A program made the position numbers and the translations under genes. A stretch of DNA of 64,000 nucleotides from Cyathus striatus (lineage: Eukaryota; Basidiomycota; Agaricomycetes; Agaricales; Nidulariaceae). Under the pieces are notes generated by a model, which was not told where the DNA came from, made no database searches, and was given only the letters and a program-made list of their open reading frames with translations. Positions 24,191 through 37,338 of this stretch are shown one piece after another (positions within the stretch are counted from its first letter, which is position 1; every line of letters begins with the position of its first letter). The stretch spans positions 6,882,001-6,946,000 of the forward strand of contig JAOVFP010000001.1 of NCBI GenBank assembly GCA_025738555.1, read 5' to 3'.

Positions 24191-24559
24191 TTAAAGCCCT
24201 TGCACAGGCAAGAACTTTAACTAACTTCACATTTTCCACCCAATAACACTTCAAAAACACCTTCACTACTCCTTTTAAAACCCAATGCAAGTCTTAATAA
24301 TTTTATAAGACTTGTACTCTAACTTGACACCTCACAAGAAACTCAACAACTCATTTAGAACACCAGTAACAGATTGGACACTGTTACACTCAGTACTTAA
24401 TTGTACGACCTTCAGACAAGTCACCACCTTACAACTTGGAGCCCACCGCAAGGGCTTCTAAACTCAGTTGTCTCATTGCTTTTGATTCAACAACCAATTC
24501 AAAGATATCATTAATCAACCCCATTCAAAAACTTATGAGCAAATTGAAATATTTCTGCT
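24191..24559. other. Leader region upstream of the outer gypsy gag
   Basis: Non-coding and CpG-poor. By position it should hold the 5' LTR or leader of the outer gypsy element. I find no matching copy after 42400, so its LTRs are not identified. Confidence 0.35.
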
Positions 24560-24823
24560 ATGTCTCAACACAATGTTGACCCATCACAAATTCAACTCCC
24601 CTGTTCACCTGTACATGACTTTGTTCCATATCCACTAGGTTATACACCACAAAAATGCACCAGTAATGATCTGGCTCCACAAGTAGCCTCATGCATTCCT
24701 ATACCCTCCCCACAACTGAGTTCTAAACCCCCCACTTTGCATCCTGCAGATTGGACAATGAATTTGGCACTGTTGGGAGACCAGCAAAGCATAAGGAACA
24801 GTAATGCATACCATCAATGAGGA

Positions 24824-26389
24824 ATGCCATCCCCAGGTTACAGAGGCACACCCAGATTCAATGGAAAGCCTTTGTCACTCCAACATTTCTTCTGGAATGT
24901 AGAACAACATGCTATTCTTTGCAAACTAGACAAGACTGAAGTAATTGAATGGACCTACTCTTATGTGTCTCAAGAAGAAGAAGATACATGGTGCGAGAAG
25001 GCAGATGGCATAATCCACTGGGAAGAATTCAAAGAACTAATCTCAGAATTATATCCTGGTGCAGACAGTGACAAGAGGTACCTGATTGCAGATCTTGAAA
25101 CATTAATTGCACAACAATCTACAAAGCTGATTTCTGGAAGATATCAGTTGGGTGAATACAATAGAAAATTCTATTGTATCTCCTCTTACCTGAAACACTG
25201 TGAAAAGTTAACAGCTAGAGAAATCAGTATCTATTTTATGAATGGATTCACCCCCAAGTTCTGCAAAGAAATACAAGGTCAGCTGCATATTCAGGAACCA
25301 AAACACAATCCTGAAGACCCATGGGACTATGAAGAAATCTATAAGGCAGCAATTATCCTCCTACCACCAAACAACAGAGGACTTGCCCTGGAAAGCAATA
25401 CATAAAACCAATGTAATCTGTTCCAGTCTAAAAAGACCTATAACACAACTGCTATGGAGAAACTGTATAATGACCAGCCCCCAGCTGAGACTTATACAAA
25501 TAACTGGAAAAGCGGACCAAATACCTTGTATGCTGCACCAGTGCCAGCAAGCGACAGGTCCCCATGTCAAGCCTTCTGGTGCTTCTTCTGCTCAGACACC
25601 AACCACATAATCTCCCTGTGTCCAGTATTAAATGAATACATACAAAAGGGACTATGTAAGACAGGTGACAAAGGGCAAATCTTAATGCCAGATGGATGCC
25701 TAGTCAACAACCAAGTAGCCTTAGGACCAGACCATAAGACACATATTGACAACTGGTATAAAGTCAATAAGCATCCAGATATTGCTTCAACCAATGTAAT
25801 GGAAGCTACTCACATTTCGAACTATGTTCAAGACACTCCTAAAGATCATTCAGGAGCCTTTATTGAAGAAGTCATTGAAAATCCACCAATGGTAACTCAG
25901 GAAGAAATTGACCAACTTCCTGTACTCGAGATGCTTATGAACAACACTAAGCAAGAACTGGAGTCCATCCAAAAGAAAATGAAAGACAATGCAAATACTC
26001 ACAAGCCAGAAGGTCCAGTAACCTGCAGCAAGGCTAAGAATGAAGTACAAGTCCCCAGTACAGTCCCAGCAGAAAACCCAAGCTTTACAAGTAACAGGGA
26101 ACCTCAGTACAAGTACCAAGCACCAGTGGAATCACTGGAACTTACTAAACACATACTAAGAAAAGGGCTTGATAGTACAGTTACTTTGACATGTGAAGAA
26201 CTCTTTGCTATAGCCCCAGAATATTGGCACCAGATGAGGGACTTAATTTTGAGTTGCAAAGTTATAACTCTCAGTCCAGAAAATAACCCAGCCACCCAGA
26301 ATGCACTAACCATGGCAGATATTGAAGTCCTGCAACAAAAAGTACTTGATGATGGCAAAATCATTGCTAATTGTAAAGAAGACCTGTGA
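24824..26389 (+). pseudogene. Gag of the outer gypsy element
   Basis: Two frames, 24824-25405 and 25454-26389, continue one another after a frameshift. The first is the capsid-like part (GTPRFNGKPLSLQHFFWNVEQHAI, then ISELYPGADSDKRYLIADLETL), typical of retrotransposon Gag. The second has a CCHC zinc knuckle, CFFCSDTNHIISLC, followed by a long linker. It packages element RNA in a virus-like particle. A preceding frame at 24560 (MSQHNVDPSQIQLPCSP...) may be its N-terminus. Decayed, so not expected to work. Confidence 0.75.
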
Positions 26390-27392
26390 CAGATTCCTGT
26401 CATATTAAATAAATCAGTACCTGTCAATGCAATAATTGACAGTGGCTCACAAATCATAGGCATATGAAAAGAGATCTGGGAAAAGCTTGGACTGCCCTTG
26501 CATTCAGACTATGTAATAGAAACAGAAGCTGCCAATGCTTCACACAGACACACCCTTGGAATGCTTAACAACTTAACAGTGTCAATTGGAGATGTAGACT
26601 TTTATGTTCAAGCCCAAGTCATCCCAGAAGCATTATATGATATGCTCCTAGGCCTTCCATTCCTAATGTTAACACAAGGAAGCATCCATCATTTTACTAC
26701 AGGCGATGTGCACCTGGTACTTTAAGACCCAAATACTCATGCAGTCATAATGGTACCAACCCAAGCAAGGCACCATAATCACTATATTGCCTCTCAGGAT
26801 TTTTAAACATTGATGATTCAGGAATACCTGAGGAGATACCTTAACATATTCAGTCCTTAACCATGAAACAAATAAAACCAAAAATGATTCACCTATCTTG
26901 TTTTCTAACCCAAAACTTCCCCAAAACTGTTTTATGACCACACCTATCTGCTTCTCATCTACTACCTTCTCTCCACCCACTAAAACTCTCAAATCTTTTG
27001 AAATTTCTTTGTATAATCTAAAACACATTGCTTGCATGAATGTATTATCAGAAATCTTCATGTATAAAAAGGTAGCAGACAGAATCAAACCTGTTGCCAC
27101 TACTTTACCAGAAAAATTCTGAATCATCAGACATATTCCTTCTGACCCCTTGGCAGAAATGCCAAAGCTTCCTACACATCCTCCAGACTTCATCCCAGGG
27201 AAATGATATACTCTGGAATGTAAAAAAGAAAACAATATAAATAAGGACAGATTTCTCTGGCCAGAAGAAGAGAAACTCATACATGAACTCATCTGGCTGC
27301 AGGAATATGCCTTTGCCTGGAATGAAGAAGAAAAAGGCAAATTCTCAAGCAAATATTTTGACCCTGTAGTCATTCCTACAATAGAACATGTA
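26390..27392 (+). pseudogene. Protease and start of reverse transcriptase, outer gypsy element
   Basis: An aspartic-protease motif IIDSGSQI lies near 26430, directly followed by a stop. The fold continues in 26498-26725 (DYVIETEAANASHRHTLGML...ALYDMLLGLPFL). A broken stretch leads to the N-terminal RT region (SSKYFDPVVIPTIEHV), which ends at the ATGTA target site of the inner element. Confidence 0.7.
27388..27392. repeat. Left TSD ATGTA of the inner gypsy element
   Basis: ATGTA precedes the LTR start TGTAAGG and recurs at 37869-37873 after the right LTR. Confidence 0.9.
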
Positions 27393-27922
27393 TGTAAGGT
27401 CTCGACCTTGCAGAGCTCTGACATCAACAATCAACACAGTCACGTGATATGAACACCGTCACATGGACCGTCCATGTGATGACAACTTTACTTCCATATG
27501 CCTCCTCTCCCCTCATTGGTTTCTTCTCTCTCACACTTCCGCTTTGACATACAGTACTGACAGCCATGCCAGTACCATCTCCCTCAAGACTCATGCAATC
27601 ACTAACGTTCTCCTTTCCCCTTACTCACTTTCCATATTCTCTTACTCACCTTCTCTACTCGATACAAAACCTTTCTCCTCTTTCCTGACTTGATACTTAC
27701 TTTATCTGACTTGATAGATTCATTCTGACTCATTACTCACCTCGTAGATACATATATAAACCCCAGTAAAGTACATAGTACTTTAGAGTTCCTGAATATG
27801 AGACATTTAGACACGTATTTTCTCAGTCCTAAGTTCTCGCTAAAACTCGAACTCTAACCCTTTTCCAGTGTGTTTCTGCAATTGAAGTCTAACCCTCTGA
27901 CTTTAAAATCGGAAACCTCACA
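27393..27922 (+). repeat. Left LTR (530 bp) of the inner gypsy element
   Basis: Starts TGTAAGGTCTCGACC and ends GGAAACCTCACA. It has a TATA-like CATATATAAACCCC near 27750 and is the same length as the right LTR (37339-37868). By eye the two differ at 18 bases, 17 of them at sites consistent with CpG decay. Confidence 0.95.
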
Positions 27923-28025
27923 TTTTTTTATGTTTCAAACCCAACCCTCGTATCTCAAACATCCGGCCTGATCAACCGGGTGAGTTTTCATTTCATTTTT
28001 TCTAACTAACTTTTCTCTATTTTAG

Positions 28026-30945
28026 ATGCATCATCAGTGCGCAGTATGTACAACAGAAGAGCAGACTACTGGGTCTAATGACTCGGAAGTGGCTGCCACC
28101 AGCATGGCCCCCACGAAAGTAACGGAGGACGCTGGTCAATTCATGGGAGAGCATATTACAGCCCCATTTAAGAATCCTCCCGCTGAATATGCGGTCGAGC
28201 AGATCTTCAAGAACCCCGCTTGTTCCTCAATGGACGAGATTGACTTAGCAGTCAAATGGGGGCTTCTTGACATCGACAGCATGAGTAATAGCCTCAGAAC
28301 TCGTGTTACAAGAAGCCTAAGCTCGAAGATTCCGAAATTTGTGAGCAAATCTGCAGGAACGAAAATTAGCAGCACAAAGTCGTACTCACAGGTAGCAAAA
28401 CCCTCTTTGGAACAAGGTAATGATCCTCCATGCAACAAGGAAACACCTGTGTCCCCAATAGAAGTCCCTGTAGAACCTATTATAGAATTAAATAGAAACC
28501 ATACTGACGAAAACTGCACAATTAAAATCGAAGTAGTAGATGAATATATTGAACCTAAAGAATTTATAAGACCTAAGAAAACCGTGAAAACGTTGAAAAT
28601 CACGTGTAAGGCATTAGATACCCTACCTAAGTACTTCCCCAGCGAATTTGCTAATGACATAGATTGTAAAGCTCTGCAGGACATAGAGATTATTGAGCAT
28701 CCCATAGAAAAGATAAAAGAGATCTTTGGCCGCTCACCTAACTCGCCATTTGATGACATCTTCCAGGACATCACTGGAACTGGTGAATTATACCTGGATG
28801 AATACATAGTACCGTTACCATTGTCCCCCCTAACACCAATTGAAGAGCAAACATTTGTACTGGTACACTCACCCCACCTCTCATACAACAGCAGTATAAG
28901 CTTGTTCTCTTCCTCAGAACAAGAGCCTGTGCTATCAGATATAAGCACCTTCAATTCGGATGAGGAAACGGAGGACTTACAATGTGCAATATCAAACTTG
29001 CTAATTACGTATAGAAATGAGCCCCGTTGGTATGATCAAGGTGATGCATGCACATCAAGCTCATTGCAAATACCTGTGAATGCCGTTGTAGTTGAAGTAG
29101 AAGAATCAAAGCCACTACACCAGGCAAAAAGACTGACAGTAAAGTTAAAGATAAAGGAAAAAAAGTTGACTCATCTGAGAGAGGCCCGGATTATGATAGA
29201 CTCTTTAAAGCTCGTAAACGATCCAAGTCGAAGAAATTGACTGATAAGAAAGTCGATTTTGGCCCACATGACTTTAAGAGAGACCGATCTGAGCTCCCGG
29301 ATGGGGGATACTTCCGTGCCACGACTGAAGTTCCTGAGAGTGACACCAATATGGAAGAAAAGGTCCCAAGCAGTAACAGAGGAGGAGATGACGGCAATAG
29401 CTCGGACACCAGTAGTTCAAGTAGTTCAAGCAGCTCAAATGCCTTGTCCTCTTCCAATGATTCACTAAATTCCAACCGCTCCGCTAATAATCGCAATTCC
29501 GAAAAGCGCTGTCGACAGCACAAAGAATATAAGAAACTAAAGAAAGCGCTTAAAGGTGTGAAGATAAAAACTCCATTCACTTACAGTGGAACAGCGAATC
29601 TTGACATGTTTGATCAGTGGACTTATGAAGTCAATACTTGGTGTGAATGGAATGGCCTTAGTGACTGACTGCTACTAAGAGTAATAGTCAATTTTATGTC
29701 ATACAAAGCAAGTCAGTTTTTATGAAACATGTAGCAACTCACTGTGAATCTTGGACAATAAAGAAATTATACGAAGCTCTCTTTGATTACTGCTTTCCCC
29801 CACATTTCAAACAAGAGCTACGTGATAAATTGTTACATGCAACACAAGGTAGGAATGACGTTAGAGACTACTTACGAGACATAGAATCATTACAAGTGCG
29901 ATTCCCCAACGTCACTGTGCGACAACTCACACAAATATTCTGGAAAGGAATCCATCAGTACCTTCGGCTGTACTTGATCGAAAAAGGACTTGATCCAGAA
30001 AGACATACATTGGAGAGACTTGCAAAGTATGCCACTCGATGAGAAGAAGCAGCAGAAACAAAATGACGCGAGGAGAATGGCTATTATAGCAGTTGTATTC
30101 CGGGTCATACATGGGGTTGTTTCCAAAACAGAACATCAGGACCCCAACCGTTCAATGCAAACACAGTGCAGCCTTCGTCTGGAGGGCGTAACAATGTACA
30201 AACCCCTAACAGAACCCCAGAAACAAACAATAACTCACATACCAACAAATATAATGGTAACAGAAGTTCTGGAGGGCACAATGGTAACAATAATACCCCT
30301 AAACAAAGTAGTGCTGCTCAGAATAGCAATAACAACAATAAGTATGGTGCTTCACATACCAATAAATTGTCCAAAGATGAATGCGATAAATTAAGAGCGG
30401 AAGGACATTGTTTTACCTGCAAAGAAGTAGGACATGAGTCCTGTAACTGCCCAACTCATCAGCAAGCAAAAGCACCCAGAATACATACGAGCACTATGCA
30501 GATAGATGACATCGAATCAAGAGGAACTAAAGCGCATGAAGCAAACCTGCGAGTGGGTGCAATCGGTATCACTAGCGAAAACAATCAACCTGACATAGGC
30601 ATTTGGGAAAGAGCTTACCATGGAGACGTCAAGGCATATATATACACCCTGTTCCATAGTTACTTTGGAATGGAGGGCGCAAAATGCATCAATGTCGATC
30701 CTGGAGAGCGTTTCCTGGTGGTAAAGGAAGGCGAGCAATATGTGATCTTCGATGGCTTAAATTTGGATTGCCACTATTCCATAACAGCTAAAGATCTGGA
30801 TAGAAAGGATTTCAGTATTGTGAAACTAGTAAGGGAGCTTTATAAGGGTGAAGATCGCATCGTAAACTGCCCCTCTTTGAGAACGAATCCTATGACACAT
30901 ATCCAGCCACAAGTTGGCTCTACATCCGATTTAGGATGGCTATGA
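28026..30945 (+). pseudogene. Gag region of the inner gypsy element
   Basis: The region is spread over frames 28026-29240, 29237-29668, 29722-30042 and 30166-30945. The first 404 codons are a hydrophilic, acidic region without a recognised domain. The retrotransposon capsid domain spans 29550-30040 (KTPFTYSGTANLDMFDQWTYEVNTW, ESWTIKKLYEALFDYCFP, RNDVRDYLRDIESLQVRF). It is broken by an in-frame TGA at 29666 and a shift near a T run at 29716. A CCHC knuckle, CFTCKEVGHESCNC, lies near 30417. Downstream is a conserved-looking region of unknown role (IGIWERAYHGDVKAYIYTLF). Confidence 0.75.
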
Positions 30946-31319
30946 ATTGACATGCATGGAAAGACGTTACTGAGAATGGGAGACTAGATGTAGTCCCACA
31001 CAAGCACGGATACTTCATTAAAACTTTAAGTACACCAGAAATAGTGAACAATTTGACACATGAACAAGTTCATGGTGGCCTTAACATCGGTAGTATACTT
31101 GAAAATATGTGGCAACGCTTCAGAGCATTAGAAGACCGTAACAATGAACACTGTCAAAAGCGACGCACCAGTCTCATGCTTGGAGCTGCTTCTATACCCG
31201 CAATGAAGCGAAAAGGTAATAAGCGTAGTAGTGACTTATCTTCAGCAGTAAACGCCATTGAGCGAACTTCGGTGTGGATAAGGGACTTCAAATGATACCT
31301 ACCGAAGCTGATAATAATA

Positions 31320-31904
31320 ATGGTAATAGTAAATGAAAAACCTGTCCGTGCGTTAGTAGACACCAGTTCAATGGCAGATTTCATATCTACGACAGTGGTA
31401 GATCAGTTAAAACTTGTAACAGATAAACTTGCCAAACCCATTACTGTACAACTAGCAGTACATGGCTCTCGGTCAAAGATCAATGCTTCCACTGTAGTAA
31501 ACTTCAAGTATCAGGAAATAGACTGTAACAGAAGATTTGATGTTGCTAACTTAGATAACTATGATATGATATTAGGCACACCTTTCATATTCCAACATAA
31601 AGTTGTTCTGAGTATGAACCCATTGCGCATTGCTATCGGCTCGAAGGAGCCACTGGAAATCAAGGGCAAAGAGGTCAGCACAATCAATTCAGCAGCCGCT
31701 GATTTATTTGCAACCGACCTTGAACAGCTACACGAAGAATTACAAGCAGAGGCTATGGACCTTTGTCCCAATACCTCCACAACAGATTTACCTCCTTTTC
31801 GAGCAGTAAATCATATCATACCTTTAATTGACAAGAATAAAGTTTATAAGTTTCAACCAGCATGTTGTTCTGAAGCATTGAAACCATTATGGAGAGAAAA
31901 GTGA
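31320..31904 (+). pseudogene. Aspartic protease region, inner gypsy element
   Basis: The active-site motif is present as ALVDTSSMADFIS. It is followed by the core (PITVQLAVHGSRSKINAST) and the late LDNYDMILGTPFI motif. The enzyme cleaves the element polyprotein. The frame leads toward RT, with a stop at 31902. Confidence 0.75.
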
Positions 31905-31934
31905 GATGCTTACCTTAAATCTGGTTGATGGCAG

Positions 31935-33054
31935 GTGGCCACTGGCATAGCATCATCTCCAATGTTGATCCTACCTAAGAAATCTAAGGATGGGACAGCT
32001 CTTAAAATTAGAATGGTCTTGGACAAACGAGAACAGAACAAAAATATGCACAAGCTTGCAGCACCATTACCAGACATTAATTCGATACTGCGCAATGTCG
32101 TCCGACACAAATACTGGACACTGGTAGATGGTAAAGATGCTTATGAACAAATCCAAGTACAAGCTGATCACGTCCCACATACCTTGTTCACAACACCAGA
32201 TGGAACAATGGTTAGCCTCGTTATGCAACAAGGAGACAGTAATGCAGGAGCTACTTACCAGATGTTAATGAATCACATCTTCGCTCTGCACATCGGAATC
32301 TTCATGGACGTATATTTGGATGACATCGTCATATACTCCAACACCATTAAAGATCATCTAAAACATATTAGAATTATTTTTGGCATTCTGAGACGAGAGA
32401 AACTATACCTCTCACCTGACAAGATTCAGTTCTTTGCAACAGAACTCAAGATCTTAGGGCACATAATTGATGACAAGGGCATTAAGATGGACCCCGTGTG
32501 GCTGCTGACTACTCTCTCACAGCAGAATGGTTAAACCTTGTTACGGATGCATCATTTACAGGAGCTAGTGGATATATCAGCCAGGGCAATGATATACAAA
32601 CTGCCAAAGTCATCACCTTTTGGTCGGGAAGTTCAATCCGGCACAACAAAACTATGCTGTGCACGAACAGGAACTTCTAGCAATTGTTGAATCTTTGAAA
32701 TGATTCCGAGGACTTTTACATGGCATGAAATTTAGAATCTGTATGGACCATAAGTCATTGGAATACATTATGATACAAAAACACCTTTCACCACGACAAC
32801 ACCAATGGTTAGATATCCTGAATGAATTCAACTTCGAAATACACTATATCCCTGGAGAGACCAATGTGTTAGCTGATGCATTGTCACAAATATACAGTGA
32901 TGAACCATTAGGTGTTGTTCGAGCGCAATCGGAATATGTGGGGAATGATGATCCTGATGAAGAAAAGGCCGCATTGACTACCAGCATTGACCCCATCTAT
33001 ACTGGAAGTGCAACACTTGCCGAGTTGGAGAACACCCTAAATGAGCCAAGGTGA
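31935..33054 (+). pseudogene. Reverse transcriptase and RNase H, inner gypsy element (internal deletion)
   Basis: 31935-32534 holds RT with MLILPKKSKDGT, ALKIRMVLDKREQN, the catalytic VYLDDIVIYSN and the thumb ILGHIIDDKGIKMDP. At about 32500 the connection region is missing: the reading jumps to the RNase H part (WLNLVTDASFTGASGYISQG) in another frame, which suggests an internal deletion of some hundreds of bases. RNase H continues in 32725-33054 (MDHKSLEYIM, FEIHYIPGETNVLADALSQ). The YLDD catalytic residues are intact. Confidence 0.8.
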
Positions 33055-33319
33055 TCCTCTCAGTTAGCCAACATCAAAGCACATGAACGCACGTACCCAG
33101 GTGCAAAGAAACGACATACCACACCACGTTCATCAACACGTTTAGATGTCGATAGTAAACCCCTGGGAGACTCGGAAGAATTAAATGTTAAATCAGAAGA
33201 TAATCAAATAGATTCACATGAGCCTGAACTCCCAGATCCCTGAATTGAGATAATCAACCATGATGAGGATGAAGATAATTATTATACTCATAGCAGAACA
33301 CAGCTAAACCTACCAGCGG

Positions 33320-34749
33320 TGTGACGCCGCTCGCGCATTTAGGTGTAAAATTGTGCATTTTTATCATTTTCAGCATTAAAGCTGAACACATTGAGGAAGC
33401 CCATATAATAAATAAAGATCCATGGACTGCTATTTAATAGTAAGCACTCAACAAATTGACTTAATATTCATAGTCATAAACCACCCACAAATATACTTAT
33501 ACAGTATAAGTGCTCCAATGTCCAACCTACCACTAACCTGGAAATAAAGGAAAGAGAATATAATCATTAAAATGGACCGCTTTAGCATCAGTCACATGAC
33601 TTGTACAGGTGTTTGTTATGTTCTAAGACCGATATAATTGTTTATTTGGCAACAGGAATGATATTAAACAATTAGTCAGACATGATATAATGGGATATTA
33701 ATAAGGAAATCTATGCATTACTCGGAGTACAAGACTCTACAGAATGTAAATATTGGTCTATGAGTAATACGTACCTCTAATGATTGAAATCTATTCGAAA
33801 GAACAAGTGTAATATACTGTATCAATGGTAAATTGCAGTAATGTAATGATCAGCATATATTCTGAGGGCATACAGAGGTCAAATCTCCATGAAAATGGAT
33901 GATCTTGGGCTCGTTCCGAAGCTAGAAAGAAACACATGTTAATCGACCATGATTAGCAATGCAACGGACGGGATTCCGGCCGATATCAGGCTGATAAACC
34001 AATCAGATATGTAAATGATGCTTATCTACCAGAAATAGCATTGATAAGGACATCTAAGGTCCTGAAACATAGGAGATTGGTTATGAATGATTAATGCGCA
34101 GTGCTTCACAGCCTGGACCTGGGTAATAATATTACCAATAGTAATGAGGATCTGACTAATAGATGAGAGTAGTGTTTCCATATGTTTTCACTGTACATAT
34201 TTAGTATTTATGATCTGAGAACTTGCTTTGTAATATGTTTTTCAATTCTGTATATAACTAGGTACATTAGAGGGTGGCAAAGGAAGCAGCTTAGCGCCTT
34301 TCTTGCCCAGTACATAGGTATAGGGTAGTGGTTTTGGTCTAGGTGTTTCAAAGGAATTTAAAGTGATTTTATCGGAATTGTGTGTTTACTACAAAGTACA
34401 AAGGACTGAGATTCCAGTGAGGGTCTAGTATTTGGGATTTTGAGTAAAGCGAAATCAAGGAAAGCAAAGGGTTGCTTTCAACCAGTTCGAAGGATTTAAG
34501 TTAGCACAAAGGTGTTAATTAAAGTCTTGCAATTTCGGAGTAGTACAAAGAGTATTACTTCTTTTCTTACAATAAATCATTATTGTTTCGGTTCATTTGG
34601 GATTGAAAAGCGAACTTAAAGATATCTTAACATAAAGAGGAGCACTACCTTACCTGTCACTCGCATTTTCGGAGTTTTGTACAAGTTAGAAGTGATCTTG
34701 CTGTGGAAACATAGCAGAATTTACATCTAGAATACAAGTACCCGTTTCA
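33320..34749 (+). mobile_element. Solo-LTR-like insert, 1.43 kb, inside the inner gypsy element
   Basis: Starts TGTGACGCC and ends GTTTCA. GCGG flanks both ends (33316-33319 and 34750-34753; the match extends to AGCGGT). It interrupts the stretch between RNase H and integrase and has no open frame. Length, TG...CA ends and a short duplication fit a solo LTR. CpG content is higher than in its host element. Confidence 0.65.
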
Positions 34750-34908
34750 GCGGTCTCTACATCCAGTGACATTGGTACACCCATGCCAGATAGTATACGA
34801 TATCGCTATAATGAAGACCCATTCTTCTGAGACATCTTGAAAGACCCGGCTGCATACCTTGATTTTAGGGAAGCAGATGGTTTGATCCTCAAAACATGTG
34901 AGAATTGA

Positions 34909-35901
34909 ATGGTACTTTGCATACCGAATATTCTAATAGGAAAAAGAAATGTTCGGGAGGTCATAATACAACATGCGCACTCGCTTCTAGCTCACCTTGG
35001 GAAAAATAAAACCTTAAGTCTGTTACAAGAAGAAGTCTGGTGGAAGACAATGGTGGATGATGTCGACAAATTCTGTTGTTCGTGCTCCCTGTGCGCAATG
35101 AGTAAGTCAAATAATCAAAAACCAATGGGACTATTGAAGACATTACCAGTTCCTCGAAGACTGTGGCAAGCCATTGGAATTGACTTTGTTGGACCGTTTC
35201 CGGAAGCAAAGACACGATTGGGCACGTTTGATATGATGTGTGTAATCATAGACCACTTAACTTCAATGGTCCACATCGTCCCGACTAAACAAACCTATGG
35301 AGCAAAGCATATAGCAGAAATCATATTTGAAACAGTATATAAACTTCATGGCTTACTGGAACATATTGTCAGTGACAGAGACTTGTTGTTCATGAGCACA
35401 TTCTGGAAACGACTATATGACTTATTGAGAGTTGAACTCCGCCTCTCCACAGCGTATCACCCACAAACAGATGGCGCCACAGAACGTGCAAACCGTACAA
35501 TCACACAAATGCTGTGCAATAGCATCGAAGAAAACCAAAAGGACTGGGTGGAACACTTACCAGCTATAGAATTCACTATGAACTCTGCTCGATCTGAAAC
35601 CACTGGATTTTCACCATTTTTCTTGAACTATGGCCGTACACCACACGCTATGATATGGGAAGATCAAAGTGAATACCCTGGTGTCCAAAAATTCACTCTG
35701 AAGATGAAGGAAGCAGTCATGAGTGCACATGATGCTATCATTGAGGCCAGAACTCATCAAACCTTGTATGCGAACCGAAAGCGTCGCAGCTCTGAGCTTG
35801 CGATCAGAGACTTAGTATACCTGTCCACCAAGAATTTGAAACTGCCTAAAAAGAGAGCATGCAACTCGTACCTAAGTATATTGGGCCTTTTCGCATTTTG
35901 A
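34909..35901 (+). pseudogene. Integrase, inner gypsy element
   Basis: The zinc-binding part (HAHSLLAHLGKNKT, then CCSCSLCAM) is followed by the catalytic triad: Asp in AIGIDFVGPF, Asp in IVSDRDLLF and Glu in DGATERANRT. All three are present. The end shifts frame near 35858 by about one base into the next reading, which begins LVPKYIGPFRILKV. Confidence 0.82.
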
Positions 35902-37250
35902 AAGTAATAACCCCAGGAGCATCCTATAAACTTGAGCTATCACCTGAATTGAAATCAAGAGGAATACATGATGTGTTCCATGCATCAGTTTTGAGAATCC
36001 ACATACCCAACGATGATCGACGTTTTCCTGGATGCCAAATCCATCAAATACCTGGCCTAGGAGAATCCCCAGCTGAGTGGAGCGTCGATCGTATTATATC
36101 TCATTATGGCAAGGGCCTTGATGCGCAATTCAAAGTCTTGTGGTCAATGAGTGATGTCAGCTGGGCACCATATGCTGAGGTTGGCCATCTGAATGCGATG
36201 GATGAATACTGTGAAGCAATGGGGATCAGCAGCCCGAAAAAATTGCCTGCAGGCAAATCCAAGTCTGACTTACCACCTGATATCGCTCTAGGAGTGTCCT
36301 GCTGCATGGTGGCGTGGAGCAAATGCATATGTATGCCTAACACGAGGCATAACCAGCAAAATCAGTTAAAATCAGTAGGAAATCGGAATGTAAGAATAAG
36401 AAACTTACTCCCCAAGTCTCATTCACATTCCCCTCTTCGTTACACCATGGAACGCACTGCTGTCATTGAATTTTCCAACGCTGAGTGCAGCCTCTGGGTG
36501 AATTTTTCGAACACTCTTCGCGCATTCGCTGACAAACGTGGTCCGCACCTAGGCTCGCCACCTTGTGGCTATGGGATCTACTTGTGCACGCATCCTGGTG
36601 CCGCCGATCCCAGCCAGTACCCAGTACCACCCGCTCCAGCTATGCCAATGGCTATTGAGCACACTATGGGTGATGTTAATCTGTCAGCCGCAGGATTGCG
36701 CATGATTTTAGACGCACAAAATACCGCTTACCAAACTATTATGAGCAGTATGCATCCGCCTCCTAACCCGGATCCACGTCAATTCCCTCGCCAATACACA
36801 CCTCGCAACTGGAGGGGCCAGAGCCTTAAATTCCCTCACACTCCCTGGAAGTCCAACGAAGACCCACGAGCACCCAGCAAGAGTCTACAGGGTGAGTCCG
36901 TTTCTAATCAAACGAAGACAGCTAATAAAATGTTCGATGCGATTGTAGAGAGGCTTAAAGACTTACCTAAACCACTGGGAAAGCCTGTACACAAACGAGG
37001 CCGGCACAACAGGAAGCCAGCCAGCAAGCCATACGCAGTGCCACCAAAGTCCAAAGGCAACCCCAAGCCAAAGGACGAACTGAAAACACTGGTTGCAAGT
37101 GGGAGCACTTTGCCAGATACGACTTCTAACCAGAATATGTCCATTGACAATACGGAGGAATACTTGCAACGTTCTGACCATTCCGATACTGAGAGCGTCC
37201 ACGATAGTTGGGACAATGAGGATGGCGTAGATCTTGATGATGGATTTTAG
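35859..37250 (+). CDS. Integrase C-terminus, chromodomain-like region and long C-terminal extension
   Basis: The first ~110 residues are the GPF-type integrase tail (VPKYIGPFRILKV...IHDVFHASVLRIHIPND). A chromodomain-like segment follows (AEWSVDRIISHYGKGLDAQFKVLWSMSDVSWAPYAEV), which in chromoviruses guides integration to marked chromatin. About 290 residues then follow that are not part of the usual polyprotein: an aromatic/Cys segment (LWVNFSNTLRAFADKRG, PPCGYGIYLCTHPG), a Pro-rich part, a basic stretch and an acidic tail (EEYLQRSDHSDTESVHDSW). It stays open to 37250, 88 bp before the LTR. Confidence 0.65.
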   Translation: MQLVPKYIGPFRILKVITPGASYKLELSPELKSRGIHDVFHASVLRIHIPNDDRRFPGCQIHQIPGLGESPAEWSVDRIISHYGKGLDAQFKVLWSMSDVSWAPYAEVGHLNAMDEYCEAMGISSPKKLPAGKSKSDLPPDIALGVSCCMVAWSKCICMPNTRHNQQNQLKSVGNRNVRIRNLLPKSHSHSPLRYTMERTAVIEFSNAECSLWVNFSNTLRAFADKRGPHLGSPPCGYGIYLCTHPGAADPSQYPVPPAPAMPMAIEHTMGDVNLSAAGLRMILDAQNTAYQTIMSSMHPPPNPDPRQFPRQYTPRNWRGQSLKFPHTPWKSNEDPRAPSKSLQGESVSNQTKTANKMFDAIVERLKDLPKPLGKPVHKRGRHNRKPASKPYAVPPKSKGNPKPKDELKTLVASGSTLPDTTSNQNMSIDNTEEYLQRSDHSDTESVHDSWDNEDGVDLDDGF

Positions 37251-37338
37251 ATCCGTATGTCATTCTCTTCTCTCCATAGATTGTTGATCCGAGCTTTTAT
37301 TCCAGAGGTTCCCTGTTCTCGGAAACCTGGAGGGCAAA

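Noticed and set aside
23672..24194. Overlapping open frames rich in Pro, Leu and His
   Set aside because: Product of the C-rich minisatellite; several registers are open over the same DNA.
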